Below are positions 36,728 through 45,935 of a DNA stretch of 51,115 bases, piece by piece (the first letter of the stretch is position 1; the number at the start of each line of letters is the position of its first letter). The notes beneath the pieces were generated by a model. It was not told the DNA's origin and searched no databases. It saw only the letters and a program-made list of their open reading frames with translations. Origin of the DNA: JBKEDC01 sp047975205 (GTDB lineage: Bacteria; Bacteroidota; Bacteroidia; Bacteroidales; Prolixibacteraceae); NCBI GenBank assembly GCA_047975205.1, contig JBKEDC010000049.1, positions 1 through 51,115 on the forward strand. The letters are read 5' to 3'. Made by a program: the position numbers and the translations under genes.

Positions 36728-37474
36728 CTATAGTTTGGCTAGTAAAAGTTTAATTAATTGAACAGAAATATGCCCGATATCTTCAAATAAGAATTTAGCA
36801 AATATTTCATGCGCATTATTGGCAGCGTTGTCTGATATTACCCGAATAACAAGGAAAGGCGTTCCGTAGTCGTTAGCAACCTGAGCAATGGCAGCTCCTT
36901 CCATTTCTGTACACAATAAATAAGGATGCTTATCTAAAATAAGTTTTTTCATTTCAATGGAAGATACAAATTGATCGCCCGTTCCGATTTGTCCGATATG
37001 AATACTCGGATGATATTCTTTATTTATATCGGAATAGGCATTTTTACGCAAATTAGCTTTAAATTCTTCTGCCGTATTAGCTCCAAGAGTTACCAAACTA
37101 CTTCTGGTTTTGAAATGATATGATTTATAGAATGGGGGTAATATTCTCCCCATCATCGTGAAGTCTTTTAAATCGACATCATGTTGAATAAGTTCATCGC
37201 CAATAACAATATCTCCGATAAGAACCTGCCTGTGTAAAGAACCTGCCAAGCCTACGAACAATAACTGTTCAACTTCAAACACTTCAATTAAAGCGGTAGT
37301 GGTTGCTGCTGCAGCCACCTTTCCCCAACCTGATAAACAGAGGACAATCTCATGTTTACCATAGCCTCCTTCATAAAAGGTTCTGGCTCCACACTGATGA
37401 ACCTTAATGTGACTTAATTCGTCTTTGAGCAACATTACTTCTTCATGCATGGCTCCAACAATACCTATTTTCAT
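36728..37474 (-). CDS. mtnN: 5'-methylthioadenosine/S-adenosylhomocysteine nucleosidase
   Basis: It cleaves the N-glycosidic bond of MTA, SAH and 5'-deoxyadenosine, and so recycles SAM by-products and makes the AI-2 precursor. Catalytic Glu is in AMHEEV (residue 11-12). The ribose-binding Glu-Met-Glu is in CTEMEGAAIAQV, and the catalytic Asp is in IRVISDNA. At 248 residues it is slightly longer than the E. coli protein (232). It is first in an operon with the TonB-dependent receptor. Confidence 0.95.
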   Translation of the reverse strand: MKIGIVGAMHEEVMLLKDELSHIKVHQCGARTFYEGGYGKHEIVLCLSGWGKVAAAATTTALIEVFEVEQLLFVGLAGSLHRQVLIGDIVIGDELIQHDVDLKDFTMMGRILPPFYKSYHFKTRSSLVTLGANTAEEFKANLRKNAYSDINKEYHPSIHIGQIGTGDQFVSSIEMKKLILDKHPYLLCTEMEGAAIAQVANDYGTPFLVIRVISDNAANNAHEIFAKFLFEDIGHISVQLIKLLLAKL

Positions 37475-37497
37475 GATTTTAAGCTTTTTTATTCACA

Positions 37498-37505
37498 CAA
37501 AGATA
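37498..37505 (-). promoter_or_regulatory. mtnN -7 box (TATCTTTG)
   Basis: The minus strand reads TATCTTTG, matching TAnnTTTG, 24 bases before the mtnN ATG. Confidence 0.55.
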
Positions 37506-37663
37506 CAACATCTTTAATTTGCTTCTTCTTTTTCAACATACATATATCGTTCTTTTGATGCAGTATTCGGTGCTGTAAAATCGAATTAATCATTTTGTAA
37601 CCGAGCTGTAATTATATTGCAACAAATAGGTAGTTTGTTTGTAGTGTCAAAACAAAGAACAAG

Positions 37664-38008
37664 ATGAAAACAATACTTTTAAGCCTAGCCTTATTTTTAG
37701 CAGTAACCAATGTAGATGCTTCAAATACAGAAAACGAGAAAACAGAAACAGCAAAATCGGCTGCAATTGAATTTTCGGGAGTAGTGGTTGATAATAAGAC
37801 ACAAGAAGCTTTAGCCGGCGTTAAAGTGGAGTTAGAAGGTACGGGAATGGTGGCATACACCGATTTCGACGGAAATTACACATTCAATAATGTAGAACCG
37901 GGCGACTATCAATTGGTAACATCTTACGTGTCTTATGAAAGTAAAAAAGAAAGTGTTTGTTTAGCAAACGGAGTTAATAAATCAATCCGTTTGAAAGCTG
38001 CAGAATAG
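37664..38008 (+). CDS. Small secreted protein with a lone carboxypeptidase-regulatory-like domain
   Basis: A signal peptide (MKTILLSLALFLAVTNVDAS) is followed by a short Glu/Thr-rich linker. The last ~80 residues are one carboxypeptidase-regulatory-like beta-sandwich (EFSGVVVDNKTQEALAGVKVELEGT, TDFDGNYTFNNVEPGDY). This domain usually caps TonB-dependent receptors, but here it is alone in 114 residues. It has its own transcription unit, divergent from mtnN/TonB receptor and ended by a hairpin. The role is unknown; binding a surface partner or a TonB receptor is an inference. Confidence 0.8.
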   Translation: MKTILLSLALFLAVTNVDASNTENEKTETAKSAAIEFSGVVVDNKTQEALAGVKVELEGTGMVAYTDFDGNYTFNNVEPGDYQLVTSYVSYESKKESVCLANGVNKSIRLKAAE

Positions 38009-38035
38009 CATAAACAACATACATCAGATAAGCAT

Positions 38036-38065
38036 AAAGCCGGACATTGACGTTCGGCTTTATTT
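38036..38065 (+). terminator. Rho-independent terminator
   Basis: AAAGCCGGAC (38036-38045) pairs with GTTCGGCTTT (38052-38061) with one wobble, followed by a T-rich ATTTTCG run. It ends the carboxypeptidase-regulatory-like gene. Confidence 0.82.
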
Positions 38066-38444
38066 TCGTTTAAACTATATCTGATAGAATGAATACAAAA
38101 ACCATTTTTTCGAACCATGCTCTGCGAAGAAATGAGATAAAAACTATAAATTCATCGCATATGCAGACTAGAATGGCTTGAAAAACTATTTTTATGCACT
38201 TTCCTTACTAAAGAAAAAGGATAAAGATGCATACGTATGTCAATTATTACTTGAGTATAATATCTAAAGATTAGTATTAATCGTAATATACCCAACACTA
38301 AACATCTTAAAGCATAGATAACTAATAGGTTACATAGAGATTGGTATTTTTATGACAAATTATTATTTATTAAACATTCCTATGCGTTAATTTAATGCGT
38401 ATTTTCGTGAAAATTGCAACCATTGTGTTCTATTAATCCCAATT
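38066..38444. other. Intergenic region before ppk
   Basis: This 379-bp AT-rich stretch holds no credible ORF. Near its 3' end two ATGCGT hexamers (38382-38387, 38395-38400) flank a TTAATTTA core. A near-consensus -7 box, TATTTTCG (38400-38407), lies 37 bases before the ppk ATG and is the likely promoter. Confidence 0.4.
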
Positions 38445-40841
38445 ATGACTGATTTAAAATCATATATCAACCGAGAAATAAGTTGGCTTTCTTTCAACGA
38501 ACGTGTACTGCAAGAAGCCACCGACCCTAGTGTGCCGTTATTTGAGCGTTTGCGGTTTATAGGTATATTCTCCAATAATCTCGATGAATTTTTCCGAGTT
38601 CGGGTAGCTTGGGTGCGTAGAGTGGTAAATTATGGTATGAAAGCTGAAATACTCGGCGACTACACGCCTGAACAGTTATATAATGAGATTTATCAGACTG
38701 TTTCCGAACACCAAAAGAAATCGCGCGACATTTATAAGCAGCTCATGCAAGAAATGACTAAAGAGCATATTCATGTGGTGAATGAGCGTATGCTTACACG
38801 AGAACAAGGTGTTTTTGTGAAAAGATATTTCCACAGTAAAGTATTGCCAAACCTAGTGCCTATTATGCTTAGCGAAGGTTTGAAATTCCCTTACCTGCGC
38901 GATCGTTCCGTTTATTTAGCTGTGAAATTATCTCGATCGAATAAACCGGAAAAATTCGCCTATGCTTTGGTGCGAGTTCCGAATAAATCATTAAGTCGTT
39001 TTTTAGTATTGCCCCCCCGCGCAAATAAGAAGTATGTTATTTTACTCGATGATGTTATTCGTTATTGTTTTGCAGATTTATTCCCATTGTTTAAATACGA
39101 TAAATTTGAGGCATACACCATAAAAGTAACACGCGATGCCGAACTTGATATTGATGAGGATATTTCTAAAAGCTTCATTCAAAAGATGGAACTGAGCCTG
39201 AAAAAACGCAAATTAGGAGAACCGGTTCGCATGTTGTATGACAGTGAAATTCCTTATGACTTTTTGAAGTTCATTACCGACAGCATGAAAATTCATTCTG
39301 AAGATGCCGTGGCTGGAGGTCGTTATCATAACCATAAAGATTTTGTTGATTTCCCCGAAATCGGAGAGCCTCATCATTATTACAAGTCACAAGCACCGGT
39401 ACGCCACATCTTACTACCTCCGCATGGCAGTGTATTGAAAAAATTGCGCCAGCGTGATGTTATGCTGCACTATCCTTATCAGAGTTTTGGGCATTTCATT
39501 GATTTTTTGCGCGAAGCAGCTATCGACCCTAAGGTAGAAGAAATCGGTATAACGATCTACCGTGTTGCCAGTTCATCGCGTGTAATAAATGCCTTGCTGA
39601 ATGCCATTCGGAATGGTAAAAAAGTAACCGTAGTAATCGAATTGCAAGCTCGTTTCGATGAAGAACCAAACATCTATTGGTCGAATAAGTTACAAGAAGA
39701 AGGAGCCCACGTAATCAACGGAGTACCCGGTTTAAAAGTACATTCTAAAGTGGCTTGGCTAAAACGTAGAGAAAACGACGGTTTCAGAAATTATGCTTAC
39801 ATCGGAACAGGAAACTTTCATGAGGGAACTGCACGCGTTTATGGCGATGATGGACTTTTAACGGCCGATCCTCGGATAGCCAATGATGTGGAAAAACTTT
39901 TTGAGTTCTACAAACATAATTATAAGAATCACGATTATAAACACATTGTGGTGAGTCCGTTTAATATGCGTGATTTCTTTATCCAAATGGTAAATAATGA
40001 AATAAAGATGGCAAGATCGGGGCAAAAAGCTTACATGGTTCTAAAAATGAACAGTTTAATTGACCCAATCATGATGGATAAGATTGAAGAAGCTGCCCGG
40101 TCGGGAGTAAAAGTTAAACTTATTGTGCGAGGTATTTTCGGATTACGCAGTACCGACCCCGAAGTAGCGAAGAATTTGGAAGCTATCAGTATTGTTGACA
40201 AATATTTAGAGCATTCGCGCGTGTTCATATTTGCCAATGGTGGTAAAGAACGTTACTATATATCGTCTGCCGATTGGATGCCCAGAAACTTAAATAACAG
40301 GGTAGAAGTGGCATGCCCTATCTATGACAAGAGCATTCAGGAAGAATTACAAACCATTCTCAGCTATCAACTTCGAGATAATGTGAAAGCTCGTTCTTTT
40401 GATAATGAGCTGTCAAACGCATATCATAAAACCGGCGATGACGTTTCTTGTCGTTCACAAGAAGATATTTACAACTATATTAAGGAGCTTCATGCCATCA
40501 ATCTAAAGATATATTATAATCCGCGCTGTTCAAAATCGAGGTTGGCACTCCAATTTTTAGAAGAAAACGGATATGCACCGGAAATCGTGCATTACTTAAA
40601 AGATGGACTTAGTGAGAAAGAACTCAAAGATTTAATTTCAAAAACAGGACTTTCGATCTCTGAATTAGTACGCACAACAGACCCTATCTTCAAAGAAAAG
40701 TATATTAATAAAACATTTACCGATGAGCAATGGATTAATTTGTTAATAGAGAATCCTATTTTGTTGAAACGCCCTATTGTCATTAACGTAAATAAGGCAA
40801 TTGTAGCTACTCCTCCGGAACTTATCGACTCCATATTGTAA
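38445..40841 (+). CDS. ppk: Polyphosphate kinase 1 fused to an ArsC-like thioredoxin-fold domain
   Basis: Residues 1-~680 are a complete PPK1, which reversibly transfers the ATP gamma-phosphate to polyphosphate. The N-terminal motif is YINREISWLSFNERVL. The phosphorylated His is H433 (LKVHSKVAW) and the second catalytic His is H590 (YLEHSRVFIF); YIGTGNFHEGTARVYGD and SSADWMPRNLNNR are conserved. Residues ~687-798 are an ArsC/Spx-like domain: KIYYNPRCSKSR with the CxxS cysteine C695, ELVRTTDP and NPILLKRPIVIN. The two arginines there match arsenate reductase, but the third (GRPPE in most members) reads ATPPE. No stop or ATG separates the domains. PPK1 alone is usually ~690 residues, so this is a real fusion. 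It is followed after 17 bases by a SpoU gene. Confidence 0.92.
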   Translation: MTDLKSYINREISWLSFNERVLQEATDPSVPLFERLRFIGIFSNNLDEFFRVRVAWVRRVVNYGMKAEILGDYTPEQLYNEIYQTVSEHQKKSRDIYKQLMQEMTKEHIHVVNERMLTREQGVFVKRYFHSKVLPNLVPIMLSEGLKFPYLRDRSVYLAVKLSRSNKPEKFAYALVRVPNKSLSRFLVLPPRANKKYVILLDDVIRYCFADLFPLFKYDKFEAYTIKVTRDAELDIDEDISKSFIQKMELSLKKRKLGEPVRMLYDSEIPYDFLKFITDSMKIHSEDAVAGGRYHNHKDFVDFPEIGEPHHYYKSQAPVRHILLPPHGSVLKKLRQRDVMLHYPYQSFGHFIDFLREAAIDPKVEEIGITIYRVASSSRVINALLNAIRNGKKVTVVIELQARFDEEPNIYWSNKLQEEGAHVINGVPGLKVHSKVAWLKRRENDGFRNYAYIGTGNFHEGTARVYGDDGLLTADPRIANDVEKLFEFYKHNYKNHDYKHIVVSPFNMRDFFIQMVNNEIKMARSGQKAYMVLKMNSLIDPIMMDKIEEAARSGVKVKLIVRGIFGLRSTDPEVAKNLEAISIVDKYLEHSRVFIFANGGKERYYISSADWMPRNLNNRVEVACPIYDKSIQEELQTILSYQLRDNVKARSFDNELSNAYHKTGDDVSCRSQEDIYNYIKELHAINLKIYYNPRCSKSRLALQFLEENGYAPEIVHYLKDGLSEKELKDLISKTGLSISELVRTTDPIFKEKYINKTFTDEQWINLLIENPILLKRPIVINVNKAIVATPPELIDSIL

Positions 40842-40857
40842 AAAAAGCTATCAAAGT

Positions 40858-41367
40858 ATGGAAACAAACGCTGTAAAATTCTTTAAGAATCAAGATATTA
40901 AAACATTGCCCAATCCGCCCATTGTAGCAGCATGGCAAGTTAAAAATCCACAAAACGTAGGTAGCCTCATGCGCCTGATAGATAATGTGGGAGGCAGCCG
41001 GCTTATCTTACTCGATGACAATAACGAAAAAAGAGAGGCATCAATAAAAAAAACTGCCGGATTAAGCTATAAAAATATCGAGATTAGCTATCAATCGACA
41101 GCTGATTTCATAGCAAGCATACCACAGGGATATACCTTGTGTGCCATCGAAACATCAACCGGAGCAACAAATATTTTTCAAACAAAATTGCCGGATAAGA
41201 TTGTGGTTTTATTGGGAAGTGAATCAAAGGGTTTACCCGAAGAATTGCTAGGTATGGCAAACATGGGAGTATATATTCCGATGACCGGCAAATGCAAGTC
41301 GATGAATATTTCACAAGCTTTAGCCGTGAGTTTGTTTGAATGGCAGCGACAACAATTATTCGAGTAA
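40858..41367 (+). CDS. TrmH/SpoU-family RNA 2'-O-methyltransferase
   Basis: The SPOUT knot motifs are all present: NPQNVGSLMRLIDNVG, VVLLGSESKGLPEELL and IPMTGKCKSMNISQALAVSLFEW. They bind SAM and the target ribose. At 169 residues it lacks the N-terminal L30e-like RNA-binding domain of RlmB/TrmH proteins and is close to the minimal catalytic size, so the target RNA cannot be named. It is likely cotranscribed with ppk. Confidence 0.87.
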   Translation: METNAVKFFKNQDIKTLPNPPIVAAWQVKNPQNVGSLMRLIDNVGGSRLILLDDNNEKREASIKKTAGLSYKNIEISYQSTADFIASIPQGYTLCAIETSTGATNIFQTKLPDKIVVLLGSESKGLPEELLGMANMGVYIPMTGKCKSMNISQALAVSLFEWQRQQLFE

Positions 41368-41422
41368 TGTTGTTTTATGTTTAGAATATAATATAACTTT
41401 ATACAATTAAACAGTAAAAGTA

Positions 41423-42364
41423 ATGATTACCTTAACACAATTAGAATATATTGTAGCAGTCGATACTTATCGACACTTCGGAAAGGCTGCACAACGCTGC
41501 TTTATTACTCAGCCTACTTTGAGCATGCAAATTAAGAAGTTAGAGGAAGATTTAGAAGTTATTATCTTCGATAGAAGCCGTCAACCTCTAGTCCCGACTA
41601 AAATAGGGGAACAGATTTTGGAACAGGCTCGCATTGTTTTGCAGCAAAAGGAGGTGGTGAATGAGATTATCCGCGAACATAAGCGACAGATTGATGGTAC
41701 GTTGAAGATAGGTATTATTCCCACCTTAGCGCCCTACTTAATTCCATTGTTTGTTGGCGACTTTAAACGCAATTATCCGGAAATATCAATCAAAATAGAG
41801 GAACTGACAACACAGGAGATTATTTCTCGTTTGGCAAAAGATTTATTGGATGTCGGTATTTTGGTAACTCCACTTAAAAACGACAAAATAGATGAAAAAC
41901 CATTATTCTATGAGAAAATGATGCTTTATTGCAATAAATCGCATTCTTTGAATGAGATTGAAGAGCTTAAAGTAAAAGATGTATCAGTTCCCGATTTATG
42001 GCTATTGAGTGATGGACATTGTTTTCGTAATCAGGTAATCAATTTATGTTCAGAAAAAGGAGGCCGAGAGAAAGAATTGCCATTTTCATTTGAAGCCGGT
42101 TCTCTGGAAACACTTATGAATATTATAGATAAAGAAGGAGGCGTTACGTTGATACCGGAATTAGCCACTTTTGAAATGAATGAAAACAGAAAAGAGCAAG
42201 TAAAGACTTTCACCGATATAACCCCGGTTAGGGAAGTAAGCTTAGTTTACACAAAACATTATGCCAAAAAGAGCCAAATAAAACGACTGGCATCAGTCAT
42301 TACGAATGTCATGCCTAATGAGATGCTAAGTAAAAAGAGAGGTATATTGGTAGACATATATTAG
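41423..42364 (+). CDS. oxyR: Peroxide-responsive LysR regulator OxyR
   Basis: The LysR winged helix is at residues ~1-60 (FGKAAQRCFITQPTLSMQIKKLE). The effector domain carries the redox pair C200 and C209 in DGHCFRNQVINLC, spaced nine apart as in E. coli OxyR (C199 and C208). Downstream GSLETLMNIIDKEGGVTLIP is also OxyR-like. Disulfide formation by H2O2 converts it to an activator of catalase and peroxidase genes. It is monocistronic, with 55 bases upstream containing a TATGTTTA near-box. Confidence 0.94.
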   Translation: MITLTQLEYIVAVDTYRHFGKAAQRCFITQPTLSMQIKKLEEDLEVIIFDRSRQPLVPTKIGEQILEQARIVLQQKEVVNEIIREHKRQIDGTLKIGIIPTLAPYLIPLFVGDFKRNYPEISIKIEELTTQEIISRLAKDLLDVGILVTPLKNDKIDEKPLFYEKMMLYCNKSHSLNEIEELKVKDVSVPDLWLLSDGHCFRNQVINLCSEKGGREKELPFSFEAGSLETLMNIIDKEGGVTLIPELATFEMNENRKEQVKTFTDITPVREVSLVYTKHYAKKSQIKRLASVITNVMPNEMLSKKRGILVDIY

Positions 42365-42435
42365 TAAATGTAAACATTTTTTTGCGTTAATGGTTGATGT
42401 TTTTTATCTTGTGCAGCGAATTTCAACCAGATATA

Positions 42436-43974
42436 ATGCTCATAAAAACTTATGCATCAGCAGTACAAGGAATTGATGCAACTACCATAACAATAGAAAC
42501 AAACGTATCAAAAGGAATACGCTTTTTTTTGGTTGGACTGCCCGATAGTGCTATTAAGGAAAGCCAACAACGCATGATGTCGGCCATACAAATGAATGGC
42601 TATAAGTGGCCTCGGCAGCAAATTGTTATCAATATGGCTCCTGCCGACCTGCGTAAAGAAGGTTCAGCTTACGACCTACCTTTAGCTATTGCCGTATTGG
42701 CAGCATCAGAACAAATTAAATCTGATAAGCTATCACGCTATTTACTCATGGGAGAATTGTCATTAGATGGCACACTGCAACCAATTAAAGGGGCTTTACC
42801 AATTGCAATAAAGGCTAGAGAAGAGGGATTTGAAGGCTTTATATTACCCAAACAGAATGCCAGAGAGGCAGCAGTGGTCGATCAGTTAAAGATATTTGGA
42901 GTTGAGAATATAAATGAAGTTATTGGCTTCTTCAACAACGAGATAGAGTTAGAAGAGACGATAGTAGATACCCGCTCTGAGTTCTTTAATGCTACGCAAG
43001 ACGTTGATTTTAATTTCTCGGATGTTAAAGGGCAAGAAAATGTAAAACGAGCTATGGAGGTAGCCGCCGCCGGAGGTCATAACATCATTTTAATAGGATC
43101 TCCCGGCGCCGGAAAAACCATGATAGCCAAAAGGGTGCCGTCAATACTTCCTCCCTTCACTTTGCATGAAGCTTTAGAAACTACGAAGATTCATTCCGTG
43201 GTGGGACAAATTGGCAAAGACACGGCATTAATGACTACTCGCCCGTTCCGATCTCCTCATCACACCATATCAGATGTGGCATTAGTTGGAGGAGGTAGTT
43301 ATCCACAGCCCGGTGAAATCTCTTTAGCTCACAACGGCGTGCTTTTCCTTGATGAGTTGCCTGAATTTAAGCGAACCGTATTAGAGGTTATGCGCCAACC
43401 TTTAGAAGATAGAAAGATTACTATATCGAGGGCTAAACTAACGGTAGATTATCCGGCAAGCCTTATGTTGGTTGCATCGATGAATCCATGCCCATGCGGT
43501 TACTATAATCATCCAACAAAAGAATGTGTTTGTGCTCCGGGTATGGTGTCGAAATATTTGAATAAAATTTCCGGACCCTTACTGGATCGTATTGATATTC
43601 ACTTAGAAGTAGTTCCGGTGCCATTCAAAGAACTCGCAGAGTTAAGTGAATCAGAAAATAGCGAGACTATCCGCAAACGGGTAATAAATGCCCGGCAAAG
43701 ACAATCAGACAGGTATGCCGATGAACAAGCCGTATTCTGTAATGCACAAATGAGTAGTCGCCATATTAGAACGCACGTAAAACTCAGTAAAGAGAGTAAT
43801 CAGTTGCTGAAACGGGCCATGGAGACATTAGGACTATCAGCTCGGGCTTATGATAGGATATTGCGTGTTGCACGAACAATTGCAGACTTGGCAGCAAGCG
43901 AAAATGTATTGAGCGAGCATATATCAGAAGCTATTCAGTATCGAAGTCTTGATCGAGAAAACTGGGGGAATTAA
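42436..43974 (+). CDS. comM: YifB/ComM-family Mg-chelatase-like AAA+ ATPase
   Basis: The ATG at 42436 matches the family start (MLIKTYASAVQGIDA); an in-frame ATG at 42394 adds 14 unconserved residues. The N-terminal Lon-protease-like domain (VGLPDSAIKESQQRM, GELSLDGTLQPIKGALP) is followed by the AAA+ core with Walker A GSPGAGKT, Walker B LFLDELPEF, and MNPCPCG. ComM is a helicase that promotes branch migration during natural transformation in other bacteria. Many Bacteroidetes carry it without proven competence. At 512 residues it is complete. Confidence 0.93.
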   Translation: MLIKTYASAVQGIDATTITIETNVSKGIRFFLVGLPDSAIKESQQRMMSAIQMNGYKWPRQQIVINMAPADLRKEGSAYDLPLAIAVLAASEQIKSDKLSRYLLMGELSLDGTLQPIKGALPIAIKAREEGFEGFILPKQNAREAAVVDQLKIFGVENINEVIGFFNNEIELEETIVDTRSEFFNATQDVDFNFSDVKGQENVKRAMEVAAAGGHNIILIGSPGAGKTMIAKRVPSILPPFTLHEALETTKIHSVVGQIGKDTALMTTRPFRSPHHTISDVALVGGGSYPQPGEISLAHNGVLFLDELPEFKRTVLEVMRQPLEDRKITISRAKLTVDYPASLMLVASMNPCPCGYYNHPTKECVCAPGMVSKYLNKISGPLLDRIDIHLEVVPVPFKELAELSESENSETIRKRVINARQRQSDRYADEQAVFCNAQMSSRHIRTHVKLSKESNQLLKRAMETLGLSARAYDRILRVARTIADLAASENVLSEHISEAIQYRSLDRENWGN

Positions 43975-43977
43975 AAT

Positions 43978-44016
43978 AAGAAGGGAATAAACATCGAATG
44001 GAGTAATTCCCTTCTT
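43978..44016. terminator. Bidirectional terminator between comM and punA
   Basis: AAGAAGGGAAT (43978-43988) pairs perfectly with ATTCCCTTCTT (44006-44016) across a 17-base loop, between convergent genes. Confidence 0.8.
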
Positions 44017-44037
44017 CATATGTCATCACGCAATAAT

Positions 44038-44856
44038 TTATTCGGGCAGTTGCTCTATTAGTGTTTTCATGATGTAAGTCATCTTTGGTTCGGCAGCAGC
44101 AGCTACTTCTTGTACTTCTTCATGAGATACTTCTACTATTTCTCCCGGAACACCACTATCGGTAATAATGGACATACCAAATACCTTCATGCCGGAATGG
44201 CGAGCAACAATAACTTCGGGAACAGTAGACATGCCCACCACATCACCACCAAGAATGCGAAACATCTTATACTCGGCAGGGGTTTCGAAAGTAGGTCCTT
44301 GCACACCGACATACACTCCGTCTTTCACATTAATATTCTCAGCCTTTGCAATCTCCATTGCTTTGGAAGCATAAGATTTAGTATAACATTCACTCATATC
44401 GGGAAATCGCGGACCTAGCTTGTCTTCATTTTTCCCGTGAAGTGGATGCTCAGGGAAGAAATTAATATGGTCGGTAATAATCATGAGATCACCCACTTTA
44501 TAATCAGGATTCAATCCACCGGATGCATTCGACACAAAAAGGTTCTCAATGCCCATAGCTTTCATAACTCGAACAGGAAGTGTTACATCTTTCATGCAAT
44601 AGCCTTCATAATAGTGGAAGCGTCCCTGCATTGCCATCACACGTTTACCCCCTAATACACCAAAGATAAATTGACCGCTATGTCCCTCTACTGTTGATAC
44701 CGGAAAATTTGGAATTTCACTATAAGATAAACTAGTCTCTACTTCAATTTCTTTTGCTAAGCCTCCCAATCCGGAGCCTAGGATAATAGCAACCTCGGGT
44801 TGGTGCTTAATTTTCGATTGAATAAATTCAGCTGTTTCTTGAATACGTCTTAACAT
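44038..44856 (-). CDS. punA: Purine nucleoside phosphorylase (trimeric type)
   Basis: It cleaves purine nucleosides with phosphate to free base and ribose-1-phosphate. The motifs are IILGSGLGGLA (phosphate), MQGRFHYYEG, VSNASGGLNP, VGVQGPTFETPAEY, and the purine-site VGMSTVPEVIVARH. At 272 residues it is normal for the trimeric family. Its start overlaps the lpxK stop by 29 bases, so the two are cotranscribed. Confidence 0.95.
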   Translation of the reverse strand: MLRRIQETAEFIQSKIKHQPEVAIILGSGLGGLAKEIEVETSLSYSEIPNFPVSTVEGHSGQFIFGVLGGKRVMAMQGRFHYYEGYCMKDVTLPVRVMKAMGIENLFVSNASGGLNPDYKVGDLMIITDHINFFPEHPLHGKNEDKLGPRFPDMSECYTKSYASKAMEIAKAENINVKDGVYVGVQGPTFETPAEYKMFRILGGDVVGMSTVPEVIVARHSGMKVFGMSIITDSGVPGEIVEVSHEEVQEVAAAAEPKMTYIMKTLIEQLPE

Positions 44857-45880
44857 GATTTAAAATATTAGTATTGAAATCGGGATAACCTGACTCCTGT
44901 GCCAAGAACTTAACTTCAATAGGTATATAAAAAATACGCTCTTTTAAAGCGAGGCTAAAGTTAACGGTTTTTAACCTTGCTGCATCTTTTTCAGTGGTAA
45001 TAATTGCAGTCCTAGGATATTTTTTTATTACTGATGAAATATGCTTTAAATCCTTCTCGGTGTAGTTATGATGGTCGGGGAACTCTAACTCATCTTCTAC
45101 GAACAAGTTCTCTTGTAAATATTTTCGGAATGACTCAGGCTGAGCAATACCCGTCAGCATAATAGCTCTAGAAAATAATGCGATAGTTTGAGCACTTTTC
45201 CCATTAAGTTTTCTAGGCATACCATAATCCATACATGAAAAAAAGATTTGCTGATGCGCATGCTTCTTCAATTTAATACGAAGTTTAGCTCTATCACTAC
45301 CTTTTAAGCCCATCGGACATTTTGTGAATATAATAATATCCGCACGTTTATGCTGATAGGCTAATTCCCGCATCCTTCCCGACGGAAGAACCATGTCAGT
45401 CATAATCGGGCGATTATAGTCGATAAGTAGAATCTTTAAACTGGGAACAATCGATTGGTGTTGGAAGGCGTCATCAAGCAGTACTAAATCTACATCCGGC
45501 ATTTCCCGTAGGATTTGTTTTACTCCGAACACCCTGCTTTCACATACTGCAAAAAGTACGTTTTTAAATTTACGTTTCATCTGCAAAGGTTCATCGCCCA
45601 CTTGCGTTGAAGTACTTGACGCCTTTACCCAATGAAATCCTTTTGTTTTTCTTCCATATCCCCGACTTAATACTGCTATCTTATAATCTTTCTGAAGCAA
45701 ACGCACTAAGTATTCTGTATGTGGTGTTTTTCCGGTTCCTCCTACTGTAATATTTCCCACGCAAATAACGGGCACATCAAAATGAGTTGATTTAAAGAAA
45801 CCGACATGGTATAACCAATTCCTAATTTCAGTGATTAGTGCATAGATTATAGAGAATGGGTATAGGAGAAATTTAATCAT
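44828..45880 (-). CDS. lpxK: Tetraacyldisaccharide 4'-kinase LpxK
   Basis: LpxK adds the 4'-phosphate to the lipid A precursor at the inner membrane. It has an N-terminal hydrophobic anchor, a Walker A loop in GNITVGGTGKTPHTE, a DxD-like LLDDAFQH, and RMRELAYQHKRADIIIFTK. The 350-residue length is normal. It is the upstream partner of the overlapping purine nucleoside phosphorylase gene. Confidence 0.95.
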   Translation of the reverse strand: MIKFLLYPFSIIYALITEIRNWLYHVGFFKSTHFDVPVICVGNITVGGTGKTPHTEYLVRLLQKDYKIAVLSRGYGRKTKGFHWVKASSTSTQVGDEPLQMKRKFKNVLFAVCESRVFGVKQILREMPDVDLVLLDDAFQHQSIVPSLKILLIDYNRPIMTDMVLPSGRMRELAYQHKRADIIIFTKCPMGLKGSDRAKLRIKLKKHAHQQIFFSCMDYGMPRKLNGKSAQTIALFSRAIMLTGIAQPESFRKYLQENLFVEDELEFPDHHNYTEKDLKHISSVIKKYPRTAIITTEKDAARLKTVNFSLALKERIFYIPIEVKFLAQESGYPDFNTNILNHVKTYSRNS

Positions 45881-45935
45881 CTGCGTAAAATTAGGAAATC
45901 TAGATGAATTGGTCTCCCATGCATGAGCTGTTTTT

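Noticed and set aside
38382..38400. ATGCGT pair upstream of ppk as a phosphate-response box
   Set aside because: No established Bacteroidetes phosphate-box matches; two hexamers are too little evidence.
38445..40841. PPK-ArsC fusion as a frameshift artefact
   Set aside because: Both domains are in the same frame with a natural linker, and there is no ATG for a separate ArsC start; the lack of a stop would need a substitution, not an indel.
42394..42435. Longer N-terminus for the ComM-like protein
   Set aside because: The extra 14 residues are unlike the family, and MLIKTYAS at 42436 is the conserved start.
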